This document shows, in pieces, positions 52,840 to 61,179 of a stretch of DNA of 64,000 bases. The notes under the pieces are model-generated. The model did not search any database. It was given only the letters and a program-made list of their open reading frames with translations, and had not been told where the DNA came from. The stretch is from Dehalococcoidia bacterium (GTDB taxonomy: Bacteria; Chloroflexota; Dehalococcoidia; Dehalococcoidales; Fen-1064): assembly GCA_011171075.1 (NCBI GenBank), contig DUFD01000044.1, positions 55,958-119,957 on the forward strand, in the 5' to 3' direction. Position 1 is the stretch's first letter; every line of letters starts with the position of its first letter. The position numbers and the translations under genes are program-made.

Positions 52840-53664
52840 TTACGCGCCCTTCTTTCGCAGGTACTCTTCAATATCGGTGGTGAGGTCGTAGCCACTGATA
52901 GGTTTTCCATCGTCGTCCGTGATTTGCTTGTTCGGGCTGACCTTTACCCGGCCCTCGCTGAAGGCGCGGATGGTGGTGATTATCAACGGGATTTCCCGGA
53001 TAAAGCCGTGCTGCCGGATGGTCTTGAACAGGGGGTTGTCCTCGCTGTGTTTCTCCGGGCTGTCCACCGGTATCTTTGCCCATTCTTCCCATAGATGGTC
53101 GAAAGGCTCTCCCCGTATCGGGTAGGTGCAGTAGGTCACCACCGGCCCCCTGTCCAGTTCCGGGATAACCAGGTGCATCATAACGCCGCTCTCACGGGCA
53201 CCGCTCTCAATCAACTCCCAGATAACGTTTTGCCAGATTCCGGTCGGGCCGTGGGGTGATGCCGGGTGAAGGTTAATGATGTTGTATTTCTGGCACATCT
53301 CCTCGCCGAAAATCAGCATGAATCCTGCCAGAATACAGAGGTCAGGTTGAAAGTCCTTGATACGGGACATCACCTCTCTATCGTAGTCGATACGCCACTG
53401 TGGCATTGGTGTTCCCGGTGGCGGTGTGCGCTCTCCCCTCGCCCGCCGGTAGTTCTGATAGGAAAAATAGACCAGGGGGATGCCATAGTCCTCTACCAGT
53501 TTAAGGTATACGTCGGTGAGTTCCGCCTCTCCCGGTTCGCGACTGCAGAAGACAAACTCGATTTCCGCGCTGATTTCACCCGCCTCGATGCAGTCGTGAA
53601 TCGACCTGAGAAGTCTCTGTGAGCCCTCGCTCCTGCCCGTGGAGAACCAGCCGAGTTTGTACAT
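52840..53664 (-). CDS. Formyltransferase-family protein
   Basis: 274-residue protein with the formyl-transferase fold of PurN/Fmt. ILAGFMLIFGEEMCQKYNIINLHPASPHG includes the catalytic Asn-His region (N-x-HP), and ESGVMMHLVIPELDRGPVV contains the following conserved His and Asp. Neither PurN nor Fmt: an N-terminal segment (YKLGWFSTGRSEGS) and a longer C-terminus differ. Last gene of the dprA-topA-xerC-pepP-efp-PHP operon. Substrate unknown; use of 10-formyl-tetrahydrofolate is implied by the fold. Confidence 0.8.
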   Translation of the reverse strand: MYKLGWFSTGRSEGSQRLLRSIHDCIEAGEISAEIEFVFCSREPGEAELTDVYLKLVEDYGIPLVYFSYQNYRRARGERTPPPGTPMPQWRIDYDREVMSRIKDFQPDLCILAGFMLIFGEEMCQKYNIINLHPASPHGPTGIWQNVIWELIESGARESGVMMHLVIPELDRGPVVTYCTYPIRGEPFDHLWEEWAKIPVDSPEKHSEDNPLFKTIRQHGFIREIPLIITTIRAFSEGRVKVSPNKQITDDDGKPISGYDLTTDIEEYLRKKGA

Positions 53665-53676
53665 ACCTGCACTCCT

Positions 53677-54321
53677 TCAGAAGGCCTTCTTTATCCGTGC
53701 CCAGACACTGAGGAAGTGAATGAATAGACTGCTTTTTCTGCCCGTAATCGTGCCCGCTCTCAACGCCTGCAGATAGCTGTCCTTGTCTTTGAATTCCGGC
53801 ATTTCGACGTATGCCCGGCCAATCTCGAGTGTCGAGTGGGCATCGCTCCCAGCACACTTGGCGAGGCCATGCTTGTCGGCGAATGCCTGTGCCTTGAGTG
53901 CAGGCAATTGAAGTGGGCTTCTGGAGTTGAACACTTCAACGATGTCTATATCGGCGGCTAGTGCATCCAGTTCCAGCTCGCTCAGCCGGAGTCTCCTCAG
54001 GGTGTCGAAGGGATGGGGGAGGCAGACAAGGGCGTCCTGCTCTTTGATTCGTTCAATCGTCTCCCTGACGGATGAACCACTGGATATGCCTTCTTTAAGA
54101 AAGACGCCCATAATTTCTCCGACAGGAGTCAGGACTTCTTCGGCGATAATTACTGGAAAGGGTGCGATTTCCTGCATCCGTAGCGCCCCTTCAATCGTGC
54201 CGTGGTCGGCGATGGCAATGCAGTTGATACCGAGTTTATTGCAGCGGGCAACTATCTTCTCCAGCGGTGTATCGCAGTCCATGGAGTATTTCGTGTGGAT
54301 GTGAAGGTCTGCCTTGAGCAA
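53677..54321 (-). CDS. PHP-domain phosphoesterase
   Basis: Metal-dependent phosphoesterase of about 214 residues. KADLHIHTKYSMDCDTPLEK, AIADHGTIEGALR, LPHPFDTLRR and KCAGSDAHSTLEIG give the four metal-binding clusters of PHP domains. Start TTG at 54321 lies one base after the efp stop with GGAGAGG inside the efp tail, and the protein then begins directly at the domain, as in relatives; a longer frame to 54363 would lie inside efp. Substrates of relatives include nucleotide and histidinol-type phosphates. Confidence 0.86.
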   Translation of the reverse strand: MLKADLHIHTKYSMDCDTPLEKIVARCNKLGINCIAIADHGTIEGALRMQEIAPFPVIIAEEVLTPVGEIMGVFLKEGISSGSSVRETIERIKEQDALVCLPHPFDTLRRLRLSELELDALAADIDIVEVFNSRSPLQLPALKAQAFADKHGLAKCAGSDAHSTLEIGRAYVEMPEFKDKDSYLQALRAGTITGRKSSLFIHFLSVWARIKKAF

Positions 54322-54322
54322 T

Positions 54323-54880
54323 TTAGCCAGCCCTCTCCAGGTAGGTGCCCGTACGGGTATCAACCTTGATGATATCCCCCTCGTTAACGAACAAAGGTAC
54401 CTGCACCGTGATGCCGGTCTCCAGGGTTGCCGGTTTCGTGCCGGCAGTAACGGTATCTCCCTTTACGCCAGGTTCGGCAGAAGCTACCAGGAGCTCGACC
54501 GATATCGGTAACTCAACGCCAACCACCTCTCCCTTGTAGCTTGATATCTGCAGGGACATGCCTTCCTTCATATAGTTGATGGTGTCGCCGAGCTGGTCGA
54601 GATTGAGTGAAATCTGCTCGAAGGTCTTTTCATCCATGAAATAATAAAGATTGCCATCGTTATACAGGTACTGCATATCACGGAACTCAAGCCGCGCCCG
54701 GACAAACTTTTCGCTCGATTGAAAGGTACGCTCGAAGGCATGGCCAGCCTGGATATCACGTAGCTTTACCCTGGCAAGGGCGGTCCGCTTTTGCTTGATG
54801 TGCTGATAGTCAAGGACCTGGTACAGCTTACCGTCCATCTCAATGACCACTCCTCTTCTCAACTCGGTGGCGTTTATCAT
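54323..54880 (-). CDS. efp: Elongation factor P with an unusual tip loop
   Basis: Relieves ribosome stalling at polyproline. 185 residues, three beta-barrel domains, ending VQVPLFVNEGDIIKVDTRTG. The loop that reaches the peptidyl-transferase centre reads HIKQKRTAL: Arg32 occupies the usual tip position, as in the rhamnosylated EF-P type, but the flanking glycines (GRG or PGKG) are replaced by Lys and Thr. No EarP, EpmA/B or YmfI-like modifier is visible nearby. ATG overlaps the pepP stop. Confidence 0.93.
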   Translation of the reverse strand: MINATELRRGVVIEMDGKLYQVLDYQHIKQKRTALARVKLRDIQAGHAFERTFQSSEKFVRARLEFRDMQYLYNDGNLYYFMDEKTFEQISLNLDQLGDTINYMKEGMSLQISSYKGEVVGVELPISVELLVASAEPGVKGDTVTAGTKPATLETGITVQVPLFVNEGDIIKVDTRTGTYLERAG

Positions 54881-55971
54881 GGTGAAATTAAACCTCCGGT
54901 ATCCATTTTTTTTGCATTTGACAGGAGCCTGGGTTTATTGCCGTCCATTACAGCCAGGTCCTCGATTCTCACTCCTCCCCAGCCGGTAAGGTAAATGCCG
55001 GGCTCTATGGAAAACACCATGTTGGCATTCAACAGGTCTTCTGAATTGGGGCCGAGGCGTGGTTCTTCATGCTCTGCTAGCCCGACACCGTGACCGAGCG
55101 AATGTCCGAAGGCCTGGCCGTGGCCTGCTTCCTCGATTACCGCCCGGGCAAGAGCATCTGCATCATGCCCGCTCATGCCTTCTCTAATACCACTTATCGC
55201 GGCTGATTGCGCCTTGAGGACAGTGTTGTATACCTGCTTGAAGGTGTCATCCGGCTTACCGAGGCAGATGGTACGGGTGAGGTCGCTGCAGTAGCCTTCA
55301 AAACGGGCACCCATGTCGATTACAATCGGCTCGCCGGGTTGTATCCTGCGCTCCGAAGGCTTAGCGTGAGGCATGGCGGCGTTAAGTCCTGATGCGAAAA
55401 TCACATCAAAGGCTATTGTCTGGCTGCCGAGCTCACGCAGGCGGCTTTCCAGCATCCAGGCGACCTCTCTTTCGGTCATGCCCACCTTCAGGGTATCGGT
55501 AACCTGCTCAAAGGCTTTGTCGGTGATTTCCGAAGCCCTGGTGATAAACTCGATTTCCCCTGGCTCTTTCACAGCGCGGAGTTTCTCCACCAGTCCTTCT
55601 ACAGGGGCGAGTTCCAGTCTGGGTCGGGTATCCTTTATTATATCGTACAGCTGCTGGTAAAAAGAGAAGGTAACGTGCCTGTCCTCGAACCCGAGCCGCT
55701 CGTTATTAAGGTCGGCTATCAGTTCTGGCAACCAGTTGGAGATAGCACCGGTTATTTGAAAGATAACATAGTCCGGGGCCTGGATAGTGGCCTGCTCCGT
55801 ATAGCGGAAGTCGGTAGCCAGGGTGGCGTCATGCACGGTTATCAGCAGGAAACCGGCCGAGCCGGTAAAACCGGACAGGTAGCGACGGTTCTGCGGCTGA
55901 GAGACAAGGACGGCATCAAGCCCCAGCCGGGACATTTCCTGACGCAGGTTACTGAGTCGGTTATTCACCAT
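54877..55971 (-). CDS. Xaa-Pro aminopeptidase/dipeptidase (M24B)
   Basis: Metallopeptidase that removes N-terminal residues before proline. 364 residues from the ATG at 55971 (MVNNRLSNLRQEM). N-terminal creatinase domain with YLSGFTGSAGFLL; catalytic pita-bread domain with metal ligands in VIDMGARFEGYCSDLTRT (two Asp), GHSLGHGVGL (His), and two Glu in FSIEPGIYL and VRIEDLAV. Start overlaps the xerC stop by 11 bases. Position directly before efp is common in Firmicutes and Chloroflexi. Confidence 0.94.
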   Translation of the reverse strand: MVNNRLSNLRQEMSRLGLDAVLVSQPQNRRYLSGFTGSAGFLLITVHDATLATDFRYTEQATIQAPDYVIFQITGAISNWLPELIADLNNERLGFEDRHVTFSFYQQLYDIIKDTRPRLELAPVEGLVEKLRAVKEPGEIEFITRASEITDKAFEQVTDTLKVGMTEREVAWMLESRLRELGSQTIAFDVIFASGLNAAMPHAKPSERRIQPGEPIVIDMGARFEGYCSDLTRTICLGKPDDTFKQVYNTVLKAQSAAISGIREGMSGHDADALARAVIEEAGHGQAFGHSLGHGVGLAEHEEPRLGPNSEDLLNANMVFSIEPGIYLTGWGGVRIEDLAVMDGNKPRLLSNAKKMDTGGLISP

Positions 55972-56905
55972 CGCTGTTGTCTTTCTTCCTTTGTGCCAGG
56001 GGATGTGCTGACAGGTAGACCTTTCTTGCCTGGCTCTTGCTAACATGGGTATAGACCTGTGTCGACGACAGGTCGGCGTGTCCCAGTAGCTCCTGGACCA
56101 CCCTCAGGTCGGCCCCACCGTCGAGCATATGGGTGGCGAAAGTGTGCCGCAGCATGTGCGGGTGGACCCTCCGCTCGATACCGGCAATGCGGGCGTACTT
56201 CTCCAGTATCTTCTGTATTCGACGTTCAATCAGGCGCTCACCCTGACGGCTGATGAATATGGCATTGCTCTTTTTTTCACCAAGGAGGTGAGGACGACCT
56301 TCCTTGAGATATGAAGTAAGTGCCCTGGCTGCCGGTTCGCCCATCAGCACCACCCGTTCCTTGGAGCCCTTTCCGACGACCCTTATCTCTTTTGAATCAA
56401 CGTCTACCTGTCCCAGATTCAGGCTCACCAGCTCGCTGACCCTGAGGCCGGAAGCGTAAAGCAGTTCTAGCAGGGCGCGGTCACGCATACCTACCGGCGT
56501 GGTTGAGTCGGGTGTTTCCAGGAGACTGGTTACCTCGGTGGTGCTCAACAAAGAGGGGAGGCGCTGCTCCCGCTTGGGAGACGTCACCTCTTCCATGGGA
56601 TTGTGGGATAATAGCCCTTCCCTGACCAGGAAGTTAAAGAATGAGCGAATGGCCGACTGCCTGCGGGCGATACTGCTCTTGGCGATACCGCTCTCCATCA
56701 GCCAGGCGTTGTAGTCGCGAATGACCTGTCTGTCCACATCTTCCAGCGTCATTATCTTTCTCATGCTGAGGAACTGAAGGAAGCCGTTCTCGGCACCGGA
56801 TTTCCTGCCCCCGAGCAGGTCGTGCAGGTAGTTCCGCACCGTGTAGTCGGAGGCGTTCTTCTCGGCCCTCAGGTAGTTTGCGTATCTATCCAGGGCTTGT
56901 TGCAT
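55961..56905 (-). CDS. xerC: Tyrosine recombinase XerC/XerD type
   Basis: Site-specific recombinase for chromosome dimer resolution. Catalytic set: Arg in YASGLRVSEL, Lys in GKGSKERVV, His-x-x-Arg in MLRHTFATHML, His in LGHADLSST and Tyr in QVYTHV. SAM-like N-terminal core-binding domain starts ALDRYANYLRAEKNASDYTV. Start ATG at 56905 (MQQALDRYA), overlapping topA by 20 bases; the frame is open to 56968. Lying next to topA and dprA is a common arrangement for the housekeeping Xer protein, unlike the integrase at 62779. Confidence 0.92.
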   Translation of the reverse strand: MQQALDRYANYLRAEKNASDYTVRNYLHDLLGGRKSGAENGFLQFLSMRKIMTLEDVDRQVIRDYNAWLMESGIAKSSIARRQSAIRSFFNFLVREGLLSHNPMEEVTSPKREQRLPSLLSTTEVTSLLETPDSTTPVGMRDRALLELLYASGLRVSELVSLNLGQVDVDSKEIRVVGKGSKERVVLMGEPAARALTSYLKEGRPHLLGEKKSNAIFISRQGERLIERRIQKILEKYARIAGIERRVHPHMLRHTFATHMLDGGADLRVVQELLGHADLSSTQVYTHVSKSQARKVYLSAHPLAQRKKDNSDGE

Positions 56906-59030
56906 GGACTGTATCCTGGGGAATTCTTCCCCGGTAGCTGCACTTGGTACATCTTGCTTGATTACCACGGTACTCGGTCATAAGGGCGCCGCACCTGGGG
57001 CAGGGCTCCGGCAGCGGTCGTGAAAATACGGCGAAGTTACAGGCGGGATAGTTGCTGCAGCCGTAGAAGGTACGGCCCTTCTTGCTACGTCTCTCTACCA
57101 GGTCGCCGCCGCACTGCGGGCAGATGGCGCCAGTCTTTAGCTGGTACGACCTGGTATACTTGCAGTCGGGGTAGCCGGTACAGGCCAGGAACTTGCCGAA
57201 ACGACCGGTCTTGATGGCCAGCTGTCGGCCGCAGTTCGGGCAGGTCTCATCGGTCAGCTCATCGGCCAGTTTCACCTTCTCGATTTGCTCGGTAGCGGCG
57301 GTAAGGCTCTTTTCCAGAGGGGTGTAGAAGGTCTGCACGACCTCTACCCAGTCGCCCTTGTCATTAGCGATTTCGTCCAGCTCGTCCTCGAGGCGGGCGG
57401 TAAATGCAATATCGACGATGTCGGGGAAGTGCTCACTCATCAGGTCGCTGACAACCATGCCAAGTTCGGTGGGCTGGAGGATACTCCTGTCCCTGGAGAC
57501 GTACTCTCGCTGCTGGATGGTCGATAAAATCGGGGCGTAGGTGCTGGGGCGACCGATTCCGTACTGCTCCAGTGTCCTGATGAGGCTGGCCTCGGTGAAG
57601 CGTGGCGGTGGCTGTGTGAAACGCTGCTCCGGGAATAATCCCAGCAGGTTGAGGTTGTCACCCTTTTTCAGACCGGGCAGCGGTGAGCTTTTAACCGCCT
57701 CCTCCTCGTCCTGTTCCCTCTCAACCGTGTAGAGTACAGTGAAGCCGGGGAAACGGTTAACCGAGCAGAATGCTCTCAGTAGATAATCGGTTCGCGATTG
57801 TCTACACTCGGCCTGGATGTCTACCGAGGTATTATCGAATATGGCCGCTGCCATCTGGCTGGCGACCATCCGTTTCCAGATGAGTTCGTATAGCTTGAAC
57901 TGGTTGGCGGTAAGGTGGGGCTTGACCAGAGACGGCTCCCGTCGGATACGGGTGGGTCGGATTGCTTCGTGCGCCTCCTGGGCCCCTTTGACCTTCCGGG
58001 TAAAGGAGCGGGCATGCGGTGGGACATAGTCTACGCCGTATTTCTCATTAATGTACGCTCTGGCCTCGACAACCGCCGAACGGGCTACCTGGGTGGAGTC
58101 GGTGCGCATGTAGGTGATAAGACCAACACTTCCCTCTTTCCCAAGCGGTAGGCCTTCGTAGAGTTGCTGCGCGAGCGACATAGTCTGTCTGGCGCTGAAG
58201 CGGAGCTTGTAGTAAGCCTCCTGTTGCAGGGTGCTGGTGATAAACGGTGGTGCTGGTTGTCTGGTGGCCTTTTTGGTCTTTGTTTTATGGACAGTATAGC
58301 TGGACTGCTCCAGCTTGCTTACGAGCTTGTTTGTCTCGTCTTCGCTGTTAAGTTCGATTTTAGTCCCATCAAGGAAACCGACGAGCATCGCCCGAAAGGC
58401 GTCTTCCTTGGCAGCTGCCTTTTTAGCAAGCTCAGCCTCTATGTTCCAGTATTCCACCGGAATGAAGTTCTCGATTTCCCGCTCACGGTCGACGATAATC
58501 CGCAGCGCCGCAGACTGCACACGGCCGGCAGAGAGCCCTCTACGTACCTTCTTCCAGAGCAGCGGGCTGATTCTGTAACCCACGAGCCGGTCAAGGATAC
58601 GCCGTGCCTGCTGAGCATTGACCAGGTGCATGTCGATGTCGCGGGGATGCTTGAAGGCGTGCTCGATTGCTTCTTCGGTAATTTCGTGGAAGACGACACG
58701 ACGGAACCTGGTGCTGGGCTTCATCACTGATACCAGGTGCCAGGAAATGGCCTCGCCTTCACGGTCAGGGTCGGTGGCCAGGTAGACGTTGGCTACGTCC
58801 TTGGCGGCATCCTTGAGTTCCTTGACCGTTTTGCTTTTCGGGCGGGGAACCACGTATTTCGGCGTGAACCCGTTTTCGATGTCGACACCAAGGCTGCTTC
58901 TGGGCAGGTCGCGTACATGACCGAGTGACGCCTTCAGTTCGTAGTCGCTACCGAGAATCTTGCCAAGCGTTCGCGCCTTGGCCGGTGATTCCACAATCAC
59001 CAGGTTCTTTTTCTTTTTTCTGCTAGTCAA
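56886..59030 (-). CDS. topA: DNA topoisomerase I
   Basis: Relaxes negative supercoils (type IA). 714 residues: Toprim domain with IVESPAKARTL and TDPDREGEAISWHL, the active Tyr in GLITYMRTDST, and a C-terminal string of three four-Cys zinc modules (CPNCGRQL...CTGYPDC; CPQCGGDL...CSNYPAC; CPRCGAL...CTKC). Starts 8 bases inside the end of dprA. Confidence 0.96.
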   Translation of the reverse strand: MTSRKKKKNLVIVESPAKARTLGKILGSDYELKASLGHVRDLPRSSLGVDIENGFTPKYVVPRPKSKTVKELKDAAKDVANVYLATDPDREGEAISWHLVSVMKPSTRFRRVVFHEITEEAIEHAFKHPRDIDMHLVNAQQARRILDRLVGYRISPLLWKKVRRGLSAGRVQSAALRIIVDREREIENFIPVEYWNIEAELAKKAAAKEDAFRAMLVGFLDGTKIELNSEDETNKLVSKLEQSSYTVHKTKTKKATRQPAPPFITSTLQQEAYYKLRFSARQTMSLAQQLYEGLPLGKEGSVGLITYMRTDSTQVARSAVVEARAYINEKYGVDYVPPHARSFTRKVKGAQEAHEAIRPTRIRREPSLVKPHLTANQFKLYELIWKRMVASQMAAAIFDNTSVDIQAECRQSRTDYLLRAFCSVNRFPGFTVLYTVEREQDEEEAVKSSPLPGLKKGDNLNLLGLFPEQRFTQPPPRFTEASLIRTLEQYGIGRPSTYAPILSTIQQREYVSRDRSILQPTELGMVVSDLMSEHFPDIVDIAFTARLEDELDEIANDKGDWVEVVQTFYTPLEKSLTAATEQIEKVKLADELTDETCPNCGRQLAIKTGRFGKFLACTGYPDCKYTRSYQLKTGAICPQCGGDLVERRSKKGRTFYGCSNYPACNFAVFSRPLPEPCPRCGALMTEYRGNQARCTKCSYRGRIPQDTVHATSPG

Positions 59031-60150
59031 CTTTCACCCTGTATTCCTGCCTGGCTTCACGAGCAAGGACATACTGCATATTACCGGTACTTTTAACAAG
59101 ACCTTTGAGTTCCATCATGGCAAGCGTACTGCTGACTGTCGATACGGGCAGGCCGCTGCTGCGACATACCTCATCGATGTGAACAGGCTCAGTGGTCAGC
59201 TGCTTCAGCAGCAGTGATTCCGTATCGGATGCGGGGAGTATTTCTTTCATTTCTATCTGCTGGGCGACCGCCCCTAGGTTCAGCTCTTCGAGGATGTCCC
59301 GGTAATCACGAACGAGCTTGGCTCCTTCCTGGATGAGGCGGTTGGTGCCTTGGCTCGCCGGGGAGAGGATGCTGCCGGGGACGGCCAACACCTCCCGGTT
59401 TTGCTCCAGGGCCAGGTTAGCCGTAATGAGGGCACCGCTGGTAGCTCCGGCTTCAACGACCAGTACTCCGAGACTTATGCCGCTGAGAATGCGGTTGCGC
59501 CGGGGGAAATACTCCGGTCTGGGGCGAGTCCCCAGCGGATACTCACTTATCAGTGCCCCGTGCTGCTCGATACGCCTCACCAGCGTGGTGTTTTCACTTG
59601 GGTAAATGGTGTCCAGTCCGCAGGCAAAGACGGCGATACTCCTGCCGCCAGCATCCAGAGCAGCATGATGGGCTACGGAATCAATTCCCCTGGCCAGACC
59701 GCTGGCCGTGGTTATCCGACTCCGGGCGAGGTCAGAGACAATCTCCTCGGTGACCTGTCTCCCGTAAGCGGTGGCACGCCGCGTACCGACCACTGCCAGG
59801 CACCACTCATCTTCGGGAAGCAGAGAACCCTTGACATAGAGAATCGGCGGGTAGTCATAGATTTCCTTGAGTCGTGGGGGATAACCGTCATCATGCCAGG
59901 TCAGCACCTGCACACCGTTCTTCTCCAGCTTCTTCATCTCCACATCAAGGTCAATTCTGGGTCGCCAGGAGACGATAGAGCGTGCGACCTTGCTATCAAG
60001 GCCGGCCCGCACCAGTTCGGTGGGTTCAGCCTGCCAGGCATCGGCCAGATTACCGAAATGAGTTTCGAGGCGATTGAGCCGGACCCTCCCGATGCTGGGG
60101 ATAAAGCTGAAACCCACCCAGTATTGAATATCTTTCCTCTGTATTCCCAT
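59023..60150 (-). CDS. dprA: DNA-processing protein DprA
   Basis: Loads RecA on incoming single-stranded DNA in transformation; also widely kept in non-competent bacteria. 375 residues: N-terminal SAM-like helix region, Rossmann-like core with VVGTRRATAYGRQ, SGLARGIDSVAHHAAL and GALITANLALEQNREVLAVPG, and a C-terminal winged helix (about 300-365). First gene of the operon. Its promoter -10 ends 10 bases before the ATG, so translation is probably leaderless. No comEC or pilus genes in the window. Confidence 0.95.
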   Translation of the reverse strand: MGIQRKDIQYWVGFSFIPSIGRVRLNRLETHFGNLADAWQAEPTELVRAGLDSKVARSIVSWRPRIDLDVEMKKLEKNGVQVLTWHDDGYPPRLKEIYDYPPILYVKGSLLPEDEWCLAVVGTRRATAYGRQVTEEIVSDLARSRITTASGLARGIDSVAHHAALDAGGRSIAVFACGLDTIYPSENTTLVRRIEQHGALISEYPLGTRPRPEYFPRRNRILSGISLGVLVVEAGATSGALITANLALEQNREVLAVPGSILSPASQGTNRLIQEGAKLVRDYRDILEELNLGAVAQQIEMKEILPASDTESLLLKQLTTEPVHIDEVCRSSGLPVSTVSSTLAMMELKGLVKSTGNMQYVLAREARQEYRVKVD

Positions 60151-60159
60151 GTCATAGCC

Positions 60160-60188
60160 ATTCTAGCATAGGGGTTGGTAGGTGACAA
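60160..60188 (-). promoter_or_regulatory. Promoter of the dprA-topA-xerC-pepP-efp operon
   Basis: TTGTCA (60183-60188), 17-base spacer, TAGAAT (60160-60165). Predicted start about 60153, three bases before the ATG at 60150, and no ribosome site fits in between. Confidence 0.7.
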
Positions 60189-60265
60189 TCAGGCGTCATT
60201 GGTAATTCATAGAGTATTTATGATTCCTGCTTTTTTCTGTCTAACAAATGATAAAAGTATTTTCC

Positions 60266-60516
60266 AAGGGGGACACCCCCTTGCAATCCCCCGCAAAAAG
60301 GGGTTTCACCCCTCTGGACTCCCCAAAACGGTGTGGGGGTGATTTCTTGGCGGGGGTCATTCTCACCTTATAGAGTAGGGCTGAATAAAAGTGGCGATGT
60401 AATTTCTCGGAGCATGACCTTCTTAAGTAGAATGAATGGGAGTTAAAGAGGGGTGCAGCCCCTCTTAATATATTTCCCCCTTCCCCTCTGGGGAAGGGGA
60501 CAAAGGGGATGGGGCC
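60266..60516. repeat. Hairpin-rich non-coding block, probable dispersed repeat
   Basis: The 448-base gap 60151-60598 has no credible gene. It carries a cluster of G/C-tract inverted repeats: AAGGGGG-ACA-CCCCCTT (60266-60282), GGGG/CCCC at about 60299-60312, CCCCCGC (from 60288) against GCGGGGG (to 60356), AAGAGGGG-TGCAG-CCCCTCTT (60446-60466) and CCCCTTCCCC-TCT-GGGGAAGGGG (60477-60499). Such nested palindromes with low-complexity purine/pyrimidine tracts look like a REP- or MITE-like intergenic element. Only one copy is in the window, so its repetitive nature is inferred. Confidence 0.5.
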
Positions 60517-60598
60517 TCCACTATCAAATAGAATGTATACAGTAGACAGGGAGGTTAGGTGCAATAAGGAAATATCAGTTGAGCACCAGTCATAAGGA

Positions 60599-61123
60599 TT
60601 ACGGTTGCTCGCTACGGGCCCTGGCAAGCACTGCCTCGATAAACGGCGTCTTGGCTTCGGTGTAGTCTTCATATTTGTCACGGTCTGCACCATACTTTTT
60701 AGCCCATTTCTTCTTTAAACGGCAGTATTTCTCGGCGGCTTCAGGATGAGCACGAAGGTAGTCTCTGAAGAGCAGTTTCTCTGTCCAGAAGTCACTAAGG
60801 AACTCGGTCATGTGCAGGTGATGTGGAGCTGCTCCGACGGAACCGTCTAGGAAAACACACCTCTCCGGAAATTCGGGATAGTAGTAGTACTCATAACCGA
60901 GTGTCTGGAGAGGTTCAATACACTCTAGTGAGTCCGACATGCGGCGCACAGCCGCCATGATGTCTATGATAGGCTTTGACCCCAGGCCCGAAACGGCTGT
61001 ACTGCCGATATGCTCAATAGCTACCACCTTATGCCCGATGGTACCCAGGATTCTGGCCTTCTCTTTTTCGTACATAGCTGGCCATTGCGGATTATAGTCG
61101 ACAATGATGATAGGTTGTGGCAT
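60599..61123 (-). CDS. GrpB-family nucleotidyltransferase-like protein (UPF0157)
   Basis: 174 residues. The GrpB signature is complete: VDYNPQWPAMYEKEKARI, AIEHIGSTAVSGLGSKPIIDI (nucleotidyltransferase-type GS...D) and HHLHMTEF; the C-terminus has the usual EYCRLKKKWAKKY-like helix. Function of the family is poorly known; a relation to minimal nucleotidyltransferases and CoaE fusions is established by fold. Single gene. Confidence 0.9.
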   Translation of the reverse strand: MPQPIIIVDYNPQWPAMYEKEKARILGTIGHKVVAIEHIGSTAVSGLGSKPIIDIMAAVRRMSDSLECIEPLQTLGYEYYYYPEFPERCVFLDGSVGAAPHHLHMTEFLSDFWTEKLLFRDYLRAHPEAAEKYCRLKKKWAKKYGADRDKYEDYTEAKTPFIEAVLARARSEQP

Positions 61124-61179
61124 GTTGCTCCATTTGGACGTTTTCGGGTATTCAGTCTAGCGCATGTTACTGACCAAAT

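Noticed and set aside
55961..56905. XerC gene as an integrase of a mobile element
   Set aside because: It lies inside the dprA-topA-xerC-pepP-efp operon, a housekeeping setting, and has no arm-binding domain.
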